64,000 bases of DNA from Cellulomonas iranensis NBRC 101100 = JCM 18110 (GTDB lineage: Bacteria > Actinomycetota > Actinomycetes > Actinomycetales > Cellulomonadaceae), in the NCBI RefSeq assembly GCF_001552375.1, contig NZ_BCRB01000004.1:1-64000 (forward strand). The letters run 5' to 3'. Position numbers and translations under genes: made by a program. Shown here piece by piece: positions 41,353-49,909 of this stretch. The notes beneath the pieces were generated by a model. It made no database searches. It was not told where the DNA came from and saw only the letters and a program-made list of their open reading frames with translations. Within the stretch, counting starts at the first letter, position 1. Each line of letters starts with the position of its first letter.

Positions 41353-42438
41353 ATGCCCCAGGCCACCGTCCGTTGGTTCGACACCGAGCGAGGCTTCGGC
41401 TTCCTCGCGCTCGAGGACGAGGGCGACGACCTGTTCGTCCACGCGTCCGAGATCGTCGGCGACTCCTCGCGCGGCCTGCGCGAGGGCCAGGCCGTCGAGT
41501 ACGAGCTCGGCGAGGGCGACCGCGGCCCCGTCGCCCGCAAGGTCCGCGTCACGGGCGACGTCCTGGCCGACGCGTCGCTCGGGCGGCTCGGCACCGTGAG
41601 CTGGTACGAGCCGACCAAGGGCTACGGGTTCGTCACGCCCGACGGCGACGGCGCCGAGATCTTCCTGCACTCGTCCGCGATCGTCGGCGGCGGGGTCGTC
41701 ACCGAGGGTCAGCGCGTCGCGTTCCTCGTCGTCCCCGGCGAGAAGGGCCCGCAGGCCGACCACCTGCTGCCGCTCGGCCCCGACGCGGCACCCGCGGGTG
41801 CCGGTGCCGCGAGCAAGGACGACGGCGCCGACGGCACCGTCACGTTCTACGACGCCGACAAGGGCTTCGGCTTCGCGACGGTCGACGACGGCAGCGAGGA
41901 CGTGTTCGTGCACGCCCGCATGCTGCAGGGCGTCACCGAGCTCGCCGAGGGCGACCGCATCAGCTTCACGGTCGTCGCGGGCGAGCGCGGCCCGCAGGCC
42001 ACCGACGTGCGCCTCGTGGGCGGGACGCGCCCGCGCCGGTCGTCGGCCCCCGCGGGTCGCGGCCAGGACCGCGGCCGCTCGGGCGGGTTCGACCGCGGGT
42101 CCGACCGCGGTGGCTACGACCGGGGCGGCGACCGTGGGCGCTCCGACCGCGGCGGCTACGACCGGGGCGGCGACCGTGGGCGCCCCGACCGCGGTGGCGA
42201 CCGCGGCTCCGACCGCCGGTCGTCCGGTGCACCCGCGCGCGGCGGCGAGGGCGTCGTCGCGCGCTACGACGCCGACCGCGGCTTCGGCTTCATCCGCCCC
42301 GACGCGGGCGGCGACGACCTGTTCGTGCACGTGTCCGTCGTCCGCGGCGGCGAGGCGCTCTACGAGGGCGACCGCGTGCGCTTCAAGGTCCGCCAGAGCG
42401 ACCGCGGCCCGCAGGCCGACGGCGTCGAGCTGCTCTGA
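41353..42438 (+). CDS. Four-domain cold-shock protein with RGG-like linker
   Basis: A 361-residue nucleic-acid-binding protein with four cold-shock domains. Domain 1 (1-67) starts ATVRWFDTERGFGFLA; domain 2 (about 76-140) GTVSWYEPTKGYGFVTP; domain 3 (about 157-222) GTVTFYDADKGFGFATV; domain 4 (about 295-361) GVVARYDADRGFGFIRP. All keep the RNP1-like GFGF/GYGF and LFVH-type RNP2 motifs. A 70-residue Arg/Gly/Asp linker with 14-residue repeats (GGYDRGGDRGRSDR) precedes domain 4. Normal bacterial Csp proteins have one domain. AGGAG lies six bases before the ATG; the 220-bp upstream gap could hold a thermoregulated leader. An RNA chaperone role is inferred. Confidence 0.9.
   Translation: MPQATVRWFDTERGFGFLALEDEGDDLFVHASEIVGDSSRGLREGQAVEYELGEGDRGPVARKVRVTGDVLADASLGRLGTVSWYEPTKGYGFVTPDGDGAEIFLHSSAIVGGGVVTEGQRVAFLVVPGEKGPQADHLLPLGPDAAPAGAGAASKDDGADGTVTFYDADKGFGFATVDDGSEDVFVHARMLQGVTELAEGDRISFTVVAGERGPQATDVRLVGGTRPRRSSAPAGRGQDRGRSGGFDRGSDRGGYDRGGDRGRSDRGGYDRGGDRGRPDRGGDRGSDRRSSGAPARGGEGVVARYDADRGFGFIRPDAGGDDLFVHVSVVRGGEALYEGDRVRFKVRQSDRGPQADGVELL
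42109..42192 (+). repeat. Tandem 42-bp coding repeat
   Basis: Two copies (42109-42150, 42151-42192) encode GGYDRGGDRGRSDR and GGYDRGGDRGRPDR in the Arg/Gly linker; they differ at two or three bases. Confidence 0.9.
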
Positions 42439-42443
42439 TCGTC

Positions 42444-42478
42444 CCGTCGGTGGGTGCCCTCGCGGCACCCACCGACGG
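42444..42478 (+). terminator. Strong terminator after cold-shock gene
   Basis: Perfect 15-bp stem CCGTCGGTGGGTGCC / GGCACCCACCGACGG with 5-nt loop, six bases after the stop. Confidence 0.9.
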
Positions 42479-42601
42479 CTCTCACGTCTCCAGCTCGATC
42501 TCGACGGCGTACCCGGTCGGGTCTCCGTCGAGGTCCTCCCCGACGTCCGCACCGTCCTCTCCCGAGGGCGGGGGTGGCGGGGGCGCCTGCCGGGGGACGG
42601 G

Positions 42602-42621
42602 TCTCCTCCCGTGGGAGGAGA
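42602..42621. promoter_or_regulatory. Palindromic operator upstream of ABC/two-component operon
   Basis: TCTCCTCCC-GT-GGGAGGAGA: 9-bp perfect arms around a 2-bp centre. It lies about 56 bp upstream of the TAGCGT -10 (42678-42683), where a LuxR/NarL-type activator would bind. The operon encodes such a response regulator. Confidence 0.6.
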
Positions 42622-42729
42622 AGGGTGCCCCCGCGGTCTCCTCTCGCGGCAGGTGCTGGCGCACCCCCGCGTCTCCGTAGCGTCGCCGACGGACGCCCCA
42701 CGAGGGGCCGGCACGGGCGAGGAGACGTG

Positions 42730-43656
42730 ATGATCGAGGTCGAGGCGCTGACCAAGCGCTACGGGAGCACGACGGCGGTGGACGGGCTGACGTTCACCGC
42801 GCGGCCGGGCACGGTGACGGGGTTCCTGGGCCCCAACGGTGCGGGCAAGTCCACGACCATGCGCGTCGTCGTCGGGCTGGAGCGTGCGACGTCGGGCACG
42901 TCGCGCGTCGACGGGCGCCGGTACGCGGACCTGCCGGCGCCGCTGCACGCGGTCGGCGTGATGCTCGACGCGCGGTCGGCCCACCCCGGGCGCACGGCGT
43001 ACAAGCACCTGCTGTCGCTCGCGCAGACGCACGGCATCGGCAGGGCGCGGGTCCGCGAGGTCCTGGGGCAGACCGGGCTGGAGGCCGTCGCGCGCCGCCG
43101 GGCGGGCACGTTCTCGCTGGGCATGGGCCAGCGGCTCGGCATCGCGGGTGCGCTGCTGGGCGACCCGCGGACGCTCGTCCTCGACGAGCCGGTCAACGGT
43201 CTCGACCCCGACGGCGTGCTGTGGGTGCGCCGCCTGGTGCGCGAGCTCGCCGCGGAGGGCCGCACGGTGCTGCTGTCGTCGCACCTCATGCACGAGCTCG
43301 CGCTGTGCGCCGACCGCGTGGTCGTCATCGGCCGCGGGCGGCTGCTCGCCGACGCGTCGGTGCAGGAGGTCGTCGACCGCTCCGAGCGCGCCGGCACGGT
43401 GCGCGTGCGCACGACCGACCCCGAGCGCCTCGCTCGTGAGCTGCTGGCCGCCGGCGCCGAGGTGACTCCCCAGGAGGGCGGTGCGCTGCACGTGCGCGGC
43501 GCCACGGTCGACGACGTCGGCACGGCCGCGCAGCGCTGCGGTGCGGCGGTCCTCGAGCTGGCTGCCGAGCAGGTGTCGCTGGAGGACGCGTACCTGCAGC
43601 TCACGGCCGACGCGGTCGAGTACCGGGCGGCCGGGGCCTCGGGCGGTGCGCGATGA
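42730..43656 (+). CDS. ABC transporter ATPase
   Basis: A 308-residue ABC-2-type exporter ATPase of the drug/lantibiotic-resistance kind. Walker A FLGPNGAGKSTT, signature SLGMGQRLGIAGALLG, Walker B TLVLDEPVNGLDPDG and the H-loop SSHLMHEL; the last 90 residues form an accessory domain. GAGGAG lies six bases before the ATG. First gene of a five-gene operon with two permeases, a histidine kinase and a response regulator, all overlapping or abutting. Confidence 0.92.
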   Translation: MIEVEALTKRYGSTTAVDGLTFTARPGTVTGFLGPNGAGKSTTMRVVVGLERATSGTSRVDGRRYADLPAPLHAVGVMLDARSAHPGRTAYKHLLSLAQTHGIGRARVREVLGQTGLEAVARRRAGTFSLGMGQRLGIAGALLGDPRTLVLDEPVNGLDPDGVLWVRRLVRELAAEGRTVLLSSHLMHELALCADRVVVIGRGRLLADASVQEVVDRSERAGTVRVRTTDPERLARELLAAGAEVTPQEGGALHVRGATVDDVGTAAQRCGAAVLELAAEQVSLEDAYLQLTADAVEYRAAGASGGAR

Positions 43657-44516
43657 GCGCGGCGGTGGCCGCGCCCGGCGTGCGGTCCGACGCTCGCCGC
43701 GGGCCGACGTTCCCGCGCGTGGTGGCCTCCGAGTGGACGAAGCTCGTGTCGCTGCGCGCGCCCTGGTGGACGGGCGGCGTGACCGTCGTCGTGGCCGGGG
43801 TCATCACGTACCTCAGCGCGCAGGCGTCCTCGGTGGACCTCGGGTTCGACCCGGTCGACTCGCTGGGCACGGGTCTCGCTCTCGCCCAGGTCGGGGCGCT
43901 CGTGCTGGGGGTCCTCGCGGGCGCCGGCGAGTTCCGCACGGGTGCCGCACGCACCACGTTCACGGCGGTGCCGCGTCGTTGGCCCGTCGTCGCGGCGCAG
44001 GCGCTCGTGACCGCCGCGTTCGCGGCCGTGGTCGCGGTGCTGAGCGTCGCCGCGAGCGTCGTGGGCATCCTGCCCCCGGCCGCGCGCCGCGGCATCGAGG
44101 TCGACCTCTGGGCCGGCGAGACCCCGGGCGTCATGCTCGGCATGGGCCTGTTCGTCGTCGGGCTGACGCTGCTGGGCCTCGCGATCGGCGTGCTGCTGCG
44201 CCGGACCGTCCCGGCGATGGTCACGACGCTCGTCGTCGCGCTGGTCCTCCCGGTGCTGCTGACGATGGTGGGCCCGCCGCCGCTCCCCGCCGACCCGGCC
44301 GTGCTGGAGCCCGTCGCGCAGGTGACGGTCGGCGGCACGCTCATGGTCCTGTCGCCCGGCGGCGCCGCGCAGCTCATGACGTTCCCCGCGTCGTCCGGCC
44401 CCATGGAGGGCGGCCCGGACATCGGCCCCGTGGGCGGTGGCCTCGTGCTGGCCGCGTGGGTGCTCGTGCTGCTCGTCGCGGCGGCGCTGCGGCTGCGGCT
44501 GCGGGACGTGCGATGA
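43653..44516 (+). CDS. ABC-2-type permease, first subunit
   Basis: A 287-residue membrane protein with six helices. GPTFPRVVASEWTKLVSLRAPWW is the amphipathic N-terminus common to these permeases; AGEFRTGAARTTFTAVPRRW follows helix 2. Start overlaps the ATPase stop (ATGA). Partner of the ATPase and of the next, homologous permease. Confidence 0.9.
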   Translation: MSAAVAAPGVRSDARRGPTFPRVVASEWTKLVSLRAPWWTGGVTVVVAGVITYLSAQASSVDLGFDPVDSLGTGLALAQVGALVLGVLAGAGEFRTGAARTTFTAVPRRWPVVAAQALVTAAFAAVVAVLSVAASVVGILPPAARRGIEVDLWAGETPGVMLGMGLFVVGLTLLGLAIGVLLRRTVPAMVTTLVVALVLPVLLTMVGPPPLPADPAVLEPVAQVTVGGTLMVLSPGGAAQLMTFPASSGPMEGGPDIGPVGGGLVLAAWVLVLLVAAALRLRLRDVR

Positions 44517-45355
44517 CGGCGCTGGTCACCGGGCGACGTGCGGACGGGGGTGCCGTGCGCGGCGCCCCCGCCCGCCGCGGGCCCACGTTCCCGCGTGTGC
44601 TGCGCTCGGAGACGACCCGGTTCACGAGCCTGCGCACGAACGGCTGGCTCGTGCTCGGCACGGTCGCCGCCGCCGCGGCCGTCGCGTACGGGCTGGGGCT
44701 GTTCGTGCGGCCCGACGACGGCCGGTCCGGCTCGTGGGTGGTCACGTCGGGGTTCGTGCTCGCGCAGCTCGGGTTCCTCGTGCTCGGGGCGCTCGTCGCG
44801 ACGGCCGACCACACGACGGGCACGGCCCGCACGACGTTCACGGCCGTGCCGCGGCGGCTGCCCGTGCTGCTCGCGCAGGTGGTCGTCACGACCGTCGTCG
44901 CGCTGGTCACCGGGGCGCTCGCGCTCGTCGCGTCGTGGGTCGCGACCGTCCCGGTGCGCGCGGCCGACGCCCCCGCGCTCGACCTCGCCGTGCCCGGCAC
45001 CGCGCGGGCGCTGCTCGGCCTCGTGCTCGCCGGGGTCGGCGTGGCGCTGCTCGGCCTCGGGCTCGGCGCGCTGCTGCGACGCCCCGCCGGTGCGATCGTC
45101 GGCGGCCTGGTGCTCGTGCTCCTCGCCGACCAGCTGCTCGCCGCCAACCCGGGCCGGTTCACCGACACGCTGCGCGCGTCCCTGCCGTCCGCGGGGGCGC
45201 GCCTGCTGCAGGACGACGCCACGCTCGCGGCCCTCGACGCCACCACGCGCGGCCCGCAGCTGGGCGTGTGGGGCGGGGGCGCCGTGCTCGCGGTGTGGGT
45301 CGTGGTCGTGCTCGCCGCCGCCGGGTACCGCCTGGTGCGGCATGACGTCCGCTGA
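44513..45355 (+). CDS. ABC-2-type permease, second subunit
   Basis: A 280-residue membrane protein homologous to the gene before it: RGPTFPRVLRSETTRFTSLR at the N-terminus and TTGTARTTFTAVPRRLPVLL after helix 2 are shared. The pair looks like a tandem duplication that now forms a heterodimer. ATGA overlap upstream; its end overlaps the kinase start by 14 bp. Confidence 0.9.
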   Translation: MTALVTGRRADGGAVRGAPARRGPTFPRVLRSETTRFTSLRTNGWLVLGTVAAAAAVAYGLGLFVRPDDGRSGSWVVTSGFVLAQLGFLVLGALVATADHTTGTARTTFTAVPRRLPVLLAQVVVTTVVALVTGALALVASWVATVPVRAADAPALDLAVPGTARALLGLVLAGVGVALLGLGLGALLRRPAGAIVGGLVLVLLADQLLAANPGRFTDTLRASLPSAGARLLQDDATLAALDATTRGPQLGVWGGGAVLAVWVVVVLAAAGYRLVRHDVR

Positions 45356-46886
45356 CCGGGCGCGCCCGCCGACGGGCGGCGTGCCCGTCGCTCGGCCTGG
45401 CGTCGCGCCGGGCGTCCGCCGCGAGGTGGCGCCCGTCGTCCCGCCCGGGCACGACCCCGCGCGGGGGTGGGAGAGTGGGCGCGTGGTGGTCCGACGCGCG
45501 CCGGCGACGCAGCCCGTCGCACCCGCGTCGGCGCCGCTCACCGAGGAGCAGGTCGGCGACGGCACCGCGCTCGCGCGGCTCGTGCGCGCGAGGCCGTGGC
45601 TCGTCGACGTCGTGGTCGTCGTCCTCGTGGTGGCCGTCGGGCTCGTCGGTGCGGGCTTCGGGTGGGAGGGGGCCGCGGGGGCGCGGTACCTGGGGCTGTA
45701 CCCGCGGGACTCGGGCATCGAGCGCACGGTGGCCTGGACGTGGGTGGCCGGGACGGTCCTGGGTGCCGCGGTGCTCGTGCTGCGTCGCACGCGCCCGCTC
45801 GTCGCGACCGTGCTGCTCGTCGGGCTGTCGATCGCGTCGCTGCTGGTCGCCGGCGTGCTCGGCGTCCTGGGGCTGTGCCTGGCCGTCGCGCTGTCGGGCG
45901 TCGCGGCCACCCGCGAGCCCCGCACCACGTGGGCCGTCACGGGCGGCGTGCTCGTCGTGGTCGTCGGGGCCGTGTGGCGCTGGCAGGACCTCGGCCTCAT
46001 CGAGATCCTCGCGTGGGCGGGGTCGGTGCCCTACCCGCTGTGGGAGCCGCAGCAGTTCCTCGCGCAGCCGAACTTCTCGCCCGGGCGCCGGATGGGCTCG
46101 GTGCTGCTGCTGCTCGTGCTCGTCCTGCTCGGCGTGGCCGTCGGGTCCGCGACGCGCTCGCGGCGGCTGCACGTGCAGGAGCTCGTCGAGCGCTACCGCG
46201 CGCTCGCGCGCGAACGTGACCAGAGCGCCGCGCTGGCCCGCGCGGCCGAGCGCGCGCACATCGCGCGCGAGATGCACGACGTCGTCGCGCACAACGTGTC
46301 GGTGATGGTCGCGCTGGCCGACGGCGCCGACGCCGCGTTCGAGCGCGCGCCGGACCGTGCGCGCGACGCGGTGCGGCAGGTCGCGCGCACCGGCCGGGCG
46401 GCGCTGGGGGACATGCAGCGCGTCCTCGGTGCGCTGGGGCCGGCCGCGACGGAGCCGGTGCCCGGTGGTGGCGACCAGCCGCAGGACCCCGCCGAGGTGG
46501 GTCTCGCGACGGTCGTCGAGCGCTTCGGCGCGACGGGCCTGGCGGTCACCGCGACGGGCCTGGACACGCCGCTGCCACAGGACACCGCGGTGCGGCTCGC
46601 GGTGCTGCGGATCCTCGGCGAGGCGCTGACCAACGTGCTGCGGCACGCCCCGGGCGCCCCGTCGGTCGAGGTGGCGGTGCGCCGCACGCCGACGGCCGTG
46701 GAGGTGGACGTGCTCGACTCGGGCGGCACGCGCCCGGGCGACGGGCCCGGGTCGGGCCGCGGCGTCCTCGGCATGCGCGAGCGCGCCGCCCTGCTCGGCG
46801 GGACCGTCGACGCGGGCCCGCGCCCCGGCGGCGGCTGGCGCGTGCACGCGGTCCTGCCGTGGCACGACGACGACGGAGGTGCGTGA
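45342..46886 (+). CDS. Histidine kinase, NarL/DesK type
   Basis: A 514-residue sensor. A long Pro/Ala N-tail (1-80) precedes six or so helices (about 86-285). The HisKA_3 phospho-acceptor motif is AHIAREMHDVVAHNVSVMV, and the HATPase block includes ILGEALTNVLRHAPG and GRGVLGMRERAALLGG. ATG 45342 is used; GTG 45483 is an alternative that would remove most of the tail. It should sense the compound exported by the ABC transporter of the same operon and phosphorylate the next gene product. Confidence 0.9.
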   Translation: MTSADRARPPTGGVPVARPGVAPGVRREVAPVVPPGHDPARGWESGRVVVRRAPATQPVAPASAPLTEEQVGDGTALARLVRARPWLVDVVVVVLVVAVGLVGAGFGWEGAAGARYLGLYPRDSGIERTVAWTWVAGTVLGAAVLVLRRTRPLVATVLLVGLSIASLLVAGVLGVLGLCLAVALSGVAATREPRTTWAVTGGVLVVVVGAVWRWQDLGLIEILAWAGSVPYPLWEPQQFLAQPNFSPGRRMGSVLLLLVLVLLGVAVGSATRSRRLHVQELVERYRALARERDQSAALARAAERAHIAREMHDVVAHNVSVMVALADGADAAFERAPDRARDAVRQVARTGRAALGDMQRVLGALGPAATEPVPGGGDQPQDPAEVGLATVVERFGATGLAVTATGLDTPLPQDTAVRLAVLRILGEALTNVLRHAPGAPSVEVAVRRTPTAVEVDVLDSGGTRPGDGPGSGRGVLGMRERAALLGGTVDAGPRPGGGWRVHAVLPWHDDDGGA

Positions 46887-47602
46887 TGGCCGGCACGACG
46901 ACGAGCGACGACGGGCGGCCCGCGACGACGGTGCTGCTCGTGGACGACCAGGCGCTCGTGCGCGTCGGGTTCCGGCTGGTCATCGAGTCCGAGCCGGACC
47001 TCGTGGTCGTCGGGGAGGCGTCCGACGGCGGCGCCGCGCTCGCGCAGGTCGCGGCCCTGACGCCGGACGTGGTCCTCATGGACATCCGCATGCCCGGCGT
47101 GGACGGCATCGAGGCGACGCGACGCGTCGTCGCCGAGCACCCCGGGTCGCGCGTGCTGGTCCTCACGACGTTCGACGTCGACGACCTCGCGTTCGCCGCG
47201 CTGCGCGCCGGTGCGAGCGGGTTCCTGCTGAAGTCCGCCGCCCCCGGCGAGCTCGTCGACGCGATCCGCACGGTCGCGGCCGGCACCGCCGTCGTGGCGC
47301 CGCGCGTGCTGCGCCGCATGCTCGACCTGTTCGCGCCGCACCTGCCCGCGTCCGGCGAGGTCGCCCAGCCGGGGGAGGACCCGCGCCTGAGCGTGCTCAC
47401 GCCGCGCGAGCTCGACGTGCTGCGGCTCATCGCCGCGGGTGCGTCGAACTCCGAGATCGCCACCGAGCTGTACGTGTCCGAGACGACCGTGAAGACCCAC
47501 GTGGGCAACGTGTTCGCCAAGCTCGGCGCGCGCGACCGCGTGCAGGCCGTGATCATCGCCTACGAGTGCGGGCTGGCCGGCAGCGCGACGCGCCGCGCCT
47601 GA
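46886..47602 (+). CDS. LuxR/NarL-type response regulator
   Basis: A 238-residue regulator. The receiver domain has TVLLVDDQALVRVGFRL and the phospho-acceptor Asp in VVLMDIRMPG. The C-terminal HTH is LTPRELDVLRLIAAGASNSE and IATELYVSETTVKTHVGNVF. Its ATG overlaps the kinase stop by one base. Probably binds the palindrome at 42602 and activates its own operon. Confidence 0.93.
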   Translation: MAGTTTSDDGRPATTVLLVDDQALVRVGFRLVIESEPDLVVVGEASDGGAALAQVAALTPDVVLMDIRMPGVDGIEATRRVVAEHPGSRVLVLTTFDVDDLAFAALRAGASGFLLKSAAPGELVDAIRTVAAGTAVVAPRVLRRMLDLFAPHLPASGEVAQPGEDPRLSVLTPRELDVLRLIAAGASNSEIATELYVSETTVKTHVGNVFAKLGARDRVQAVIIAYECGLAGSATRRA

Positions 47603-47660
47603 GCCGCCGGCGCGGCGTCCTCTACGGAGGCCGCAAGACCACCGCAGACCATGCTGGTGC

Positions 47661-47673
47661 TGTGATTGTCACA
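47661..47673. promoter_or_regulatory. Candidate AbiEi operator
   Basis: TGTGA-TTG-TCACA, a perfect 5-bp inverted repeat 22 bp before the AbiEi start and just upstream of its TACATT -10 box. Confidence 0.5.
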
Positions 47674-47695
47674 CCCCAGGCGTTACATTTGCAGC

Positions 47696-48793
47696 ATGCG
47701 CACGTCCGATCTCGCGACGCTCACCGAGCTCGCCGCTGCGCAGTGGGGGCTGGTGACTACCGCCCAAGCGCAGGAGGTCGGGGTCTCGCGCATGACGCTG
47801 GCCCGTCTGGTCGACGCCGGCATCCTTGATCGGGTCGCGCACGGCGTGTACGCCACCCCGGCGGTCCTGGGCGACGAGCTGCTCGGGCTGCGGACGGCGT
47901 GGGTCGCGCTGCAGCCGCGCCGTGCCGTAACCGATCGCCTGGCGGACCCGATCGGCGCCGGCGTCGTCTCGCATGCCTCCGCCGCGCAGCTGCACGGCCT
48001 CGGCGACCTGCTTGCCGACGAGCACGAGCTCACCCTGCCGACCCGCTACCAGTCCACACGCCCCGGCGTGCGAGTGCACCGCGCGACCCTGGCGCCGGCC
48101 GACGTCACCGTGGTGGCAGGTCTGCCCGTCACCACAGCGGCGCGTACGGTCGCCGACCTCCTGGCCGCCGGCCACGACGTCGAACACGTCGGCCAGGTCG
48201 CGGCCGACGCCGTGCGTCAGGGATCGGCCGACGGCCGAGCGCTCGTGCGCGCGCTCGAGCCTGTCGCGCGACGCCACGAGTCCGGTGACGTTGCCGCGCT
48301 GACGACCCGGCTGCTGCAGGCAGGGGGTCTGGCCCCGCGTGAGCTCGGGGACCGCCTGATCGGCTCCGACGTCGGCGTCGACCTGGTCGCCCGCTCCCTG
48401 AACGACCGCCTGGTCCTGTCTCCCGAGAGCGTCAAGCTCGTCGAGGACCTCGTCACGCTCGTCGGCGTCGTAGCGAGCAACCCCGAGGTGCGTGCCCGTC
48501 TGGCCAGCATGGCCGAGCGAACCCGAGCGAGGGTTGCGCCGATCAACGAGGCCATCACCGGCACGCTCCTGCCCGGCGTCGACGCTGCGCGCGCCCGGAT
48601 CGCGGCCGCCCTGCCGAGCCCGGAGACCCGCCAGCGGATGGCGACCTGGTTCGAGGACCCGGAGAACCAAGCCGCCCTGCAGCAGATCCTGCTCGCGCTG
48701 CAGACCGCCGCCCAGACCACGGCCGCGGTTGCCGACGGCGACGTCCACGAGCACGACGACGACGAGCACGACGAAGACGAGGATCAGCTGTGA
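47696..48793 (+). CDS. AbiEi-type antitoxin
   Basis: A 365-residue antitoxin of a type IV toxin-antitoxin/abortive infection pair. The N-terminal winged helix reads LTELAAAQWGLVTTAQAQEV and GVSRMTLARLVDAG, and the AbiEi core YATPAVLGDELLGLRTAWVAL and VVSHASAAQLHGLGDLLADE. The last 180 residues are longer than a minimal AbiEi and end in an Asp/Glu/His tail. ATG with TACATT six bases upstream. The adjacent, coupled toxin gene is frameshifted. Confidence 0.85.
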   Translation: MRTSDLATLTELAAAQWGLVTTAQAQEVGVSRMTLARLVDAGILDRVAHGVYATPAVLGDELLGLRTAWVALQPRRAVTDRLADPIGAGVVSHASAAQLHGLGDLLADEHELTLPTRYQSTRPGVRVHRATLAPADVTVVAGLPVTTAARTVADLLAAGHDVEHVGQVAADAVRQGSADGRALVRALEPVARRHESGDVAALTTRLLQAGGLAPRELGDRLIGSDVGVDLVARSLNDRLVLSPESVKLVEDLVTLVGVVASNPEVRARLASMAERTRARVAPINEAITGTLLPGVDAARARIAAALPSPETRQRMATWFEDPENQAALQQILLALQTAAQTTAAVADGDVHEHDDDEHDEDEDQL

Positions 48794-49703
48794 ACGTCAC
48801 CGGGTACCGCGACGGCGTCGCGATGTGGCGCGCCATCAGCGATCGCGCACGCGTCGCCTCCAAGGAGACAGGGCGCCCGACGAACGAGCTGGTCCGCCGG
48901 TTCGTCTACGACCGCTTCCTCGCCCGCGTGTTCGCCGACCCCAGCTCGCCCTGGGTGCTCAAGGGCGGCACCGCCGTGCTCGCGCGCGTGAACGACGCCC
49001 GGCACAGCAAGGATGTCGACCTCCTGCGCAGCCTCGGCAACATCGACGACGCGCTCGAGGCGCTGCGCGCGGCCGTGGCCGTCGACCTCGAGGACCACTT
49101 CCGGTTCGTGGTCGGCACCGTGCGTCCCGTCGGCGGGCCGGCCAGCAGCCCGACGTCGCGGGCCACCGCGTGCAGATCGACGCGTACTGCGGCACCCGCA
49201 GGTGTGAGGCATTCGGGGTCGACCTGGTCACCGGCTCGCTGATGACTGCCGAGCCGGAGGTCGTGCGCTCGAGCCTGCCGCTGGAGCTGCCGGGTGTGCA
49301 GGCGCCGACGGTGCGGGCCTACCCCGTCGTCGATCACGTCGCCGACAAGCTCGCCGCCACCGAGACCGTCTACGCCGACGGCGCCCGCTCCAGCCGCGCG
49401 CGCGACCTCGTCGATCTCGTCGTGTTCGCCCGGACCCAGGCCGTCGACGGCGAGGCGCTGCACAACGCGATCGTCGCCGAGCGCCTGCACCGGCGGCTGC
49501 CGGCCAGCGAGACCTTCGCCGTCCCGCCGGCCTGGGCGACCACCTACCCGCCACTGGCAGCCAAGACGCCTCACTGCGACGGGCTCCACGACCTCGAGGC
49601 AGCGGTCAGCCTCGTCGCGGCATTCCTCGAGCCGGCCCTGACCGACGCGGCCACAGGTCACCGCTGGGACCCGGACGGTCAGGTCTGGAGCCCGCTCGGC
49701 TGA
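48790..49703 (+). pseudogene. AbiEii-type nucleotidyltransferase toxin interrupted by a frameshift
   Basis: GTG 48790 overlaps the antitoxin stop. The first frame carries WVLKGGTAVLARVNDARHSK then DVDLL, the AbiEii nucleotidyltransferase GG...DxD core. Near 49135-49150 the signal moves by -1 to a frame reading VAGHRVQIDAY, VDLVTGSLMTAEPEVV and VVDHVADKLAATETVYADGA, running to a normal end at 49703. Left uncorrected, the first frame stops at 49242 as a 150-residue fragment. One missing base, a sequencing error or programmed slippage would explain it; I see no classic slippery heptamer. Confidence 0.8.
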
Positions 49704-49909
49704 CACGGGGCAGGGGCCGCGGTTCAGCGGCCGCTGGCATCCCCGACGACGCTGCGCGGGTCGGTGTTCCGCGGACACTGCGAGGTCACGCGAAGCCACG
49801 CACGAGCGGCTCCGGCAGTCGGCCCGCGACGTCGGGTGTCTGGTCCACGAGGTCCCCGTCGTCGCGGTCACGACCCGCACGAACTCGCCTGCGGGTTCCG
49901 CCGGCCCGG
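49704..49909. other. Short gap, possible remnant
   Basis: No intact gene. The minus strand holds an open stretch with GEFVRVVTATTGTSWTRHPT that may be a relic, consistent with the foreign character of the AbiE region. Confidence 0.3.

Noticed and set aside
42482-42664. Minus-strand 60-residue frame ending DPTGYAVEIELET
   Set aside because: Pro-rich, overlaps the operator/promoter of the ABC operon, and has no good start. The end looks protein-like, so it remains a weak possibility.
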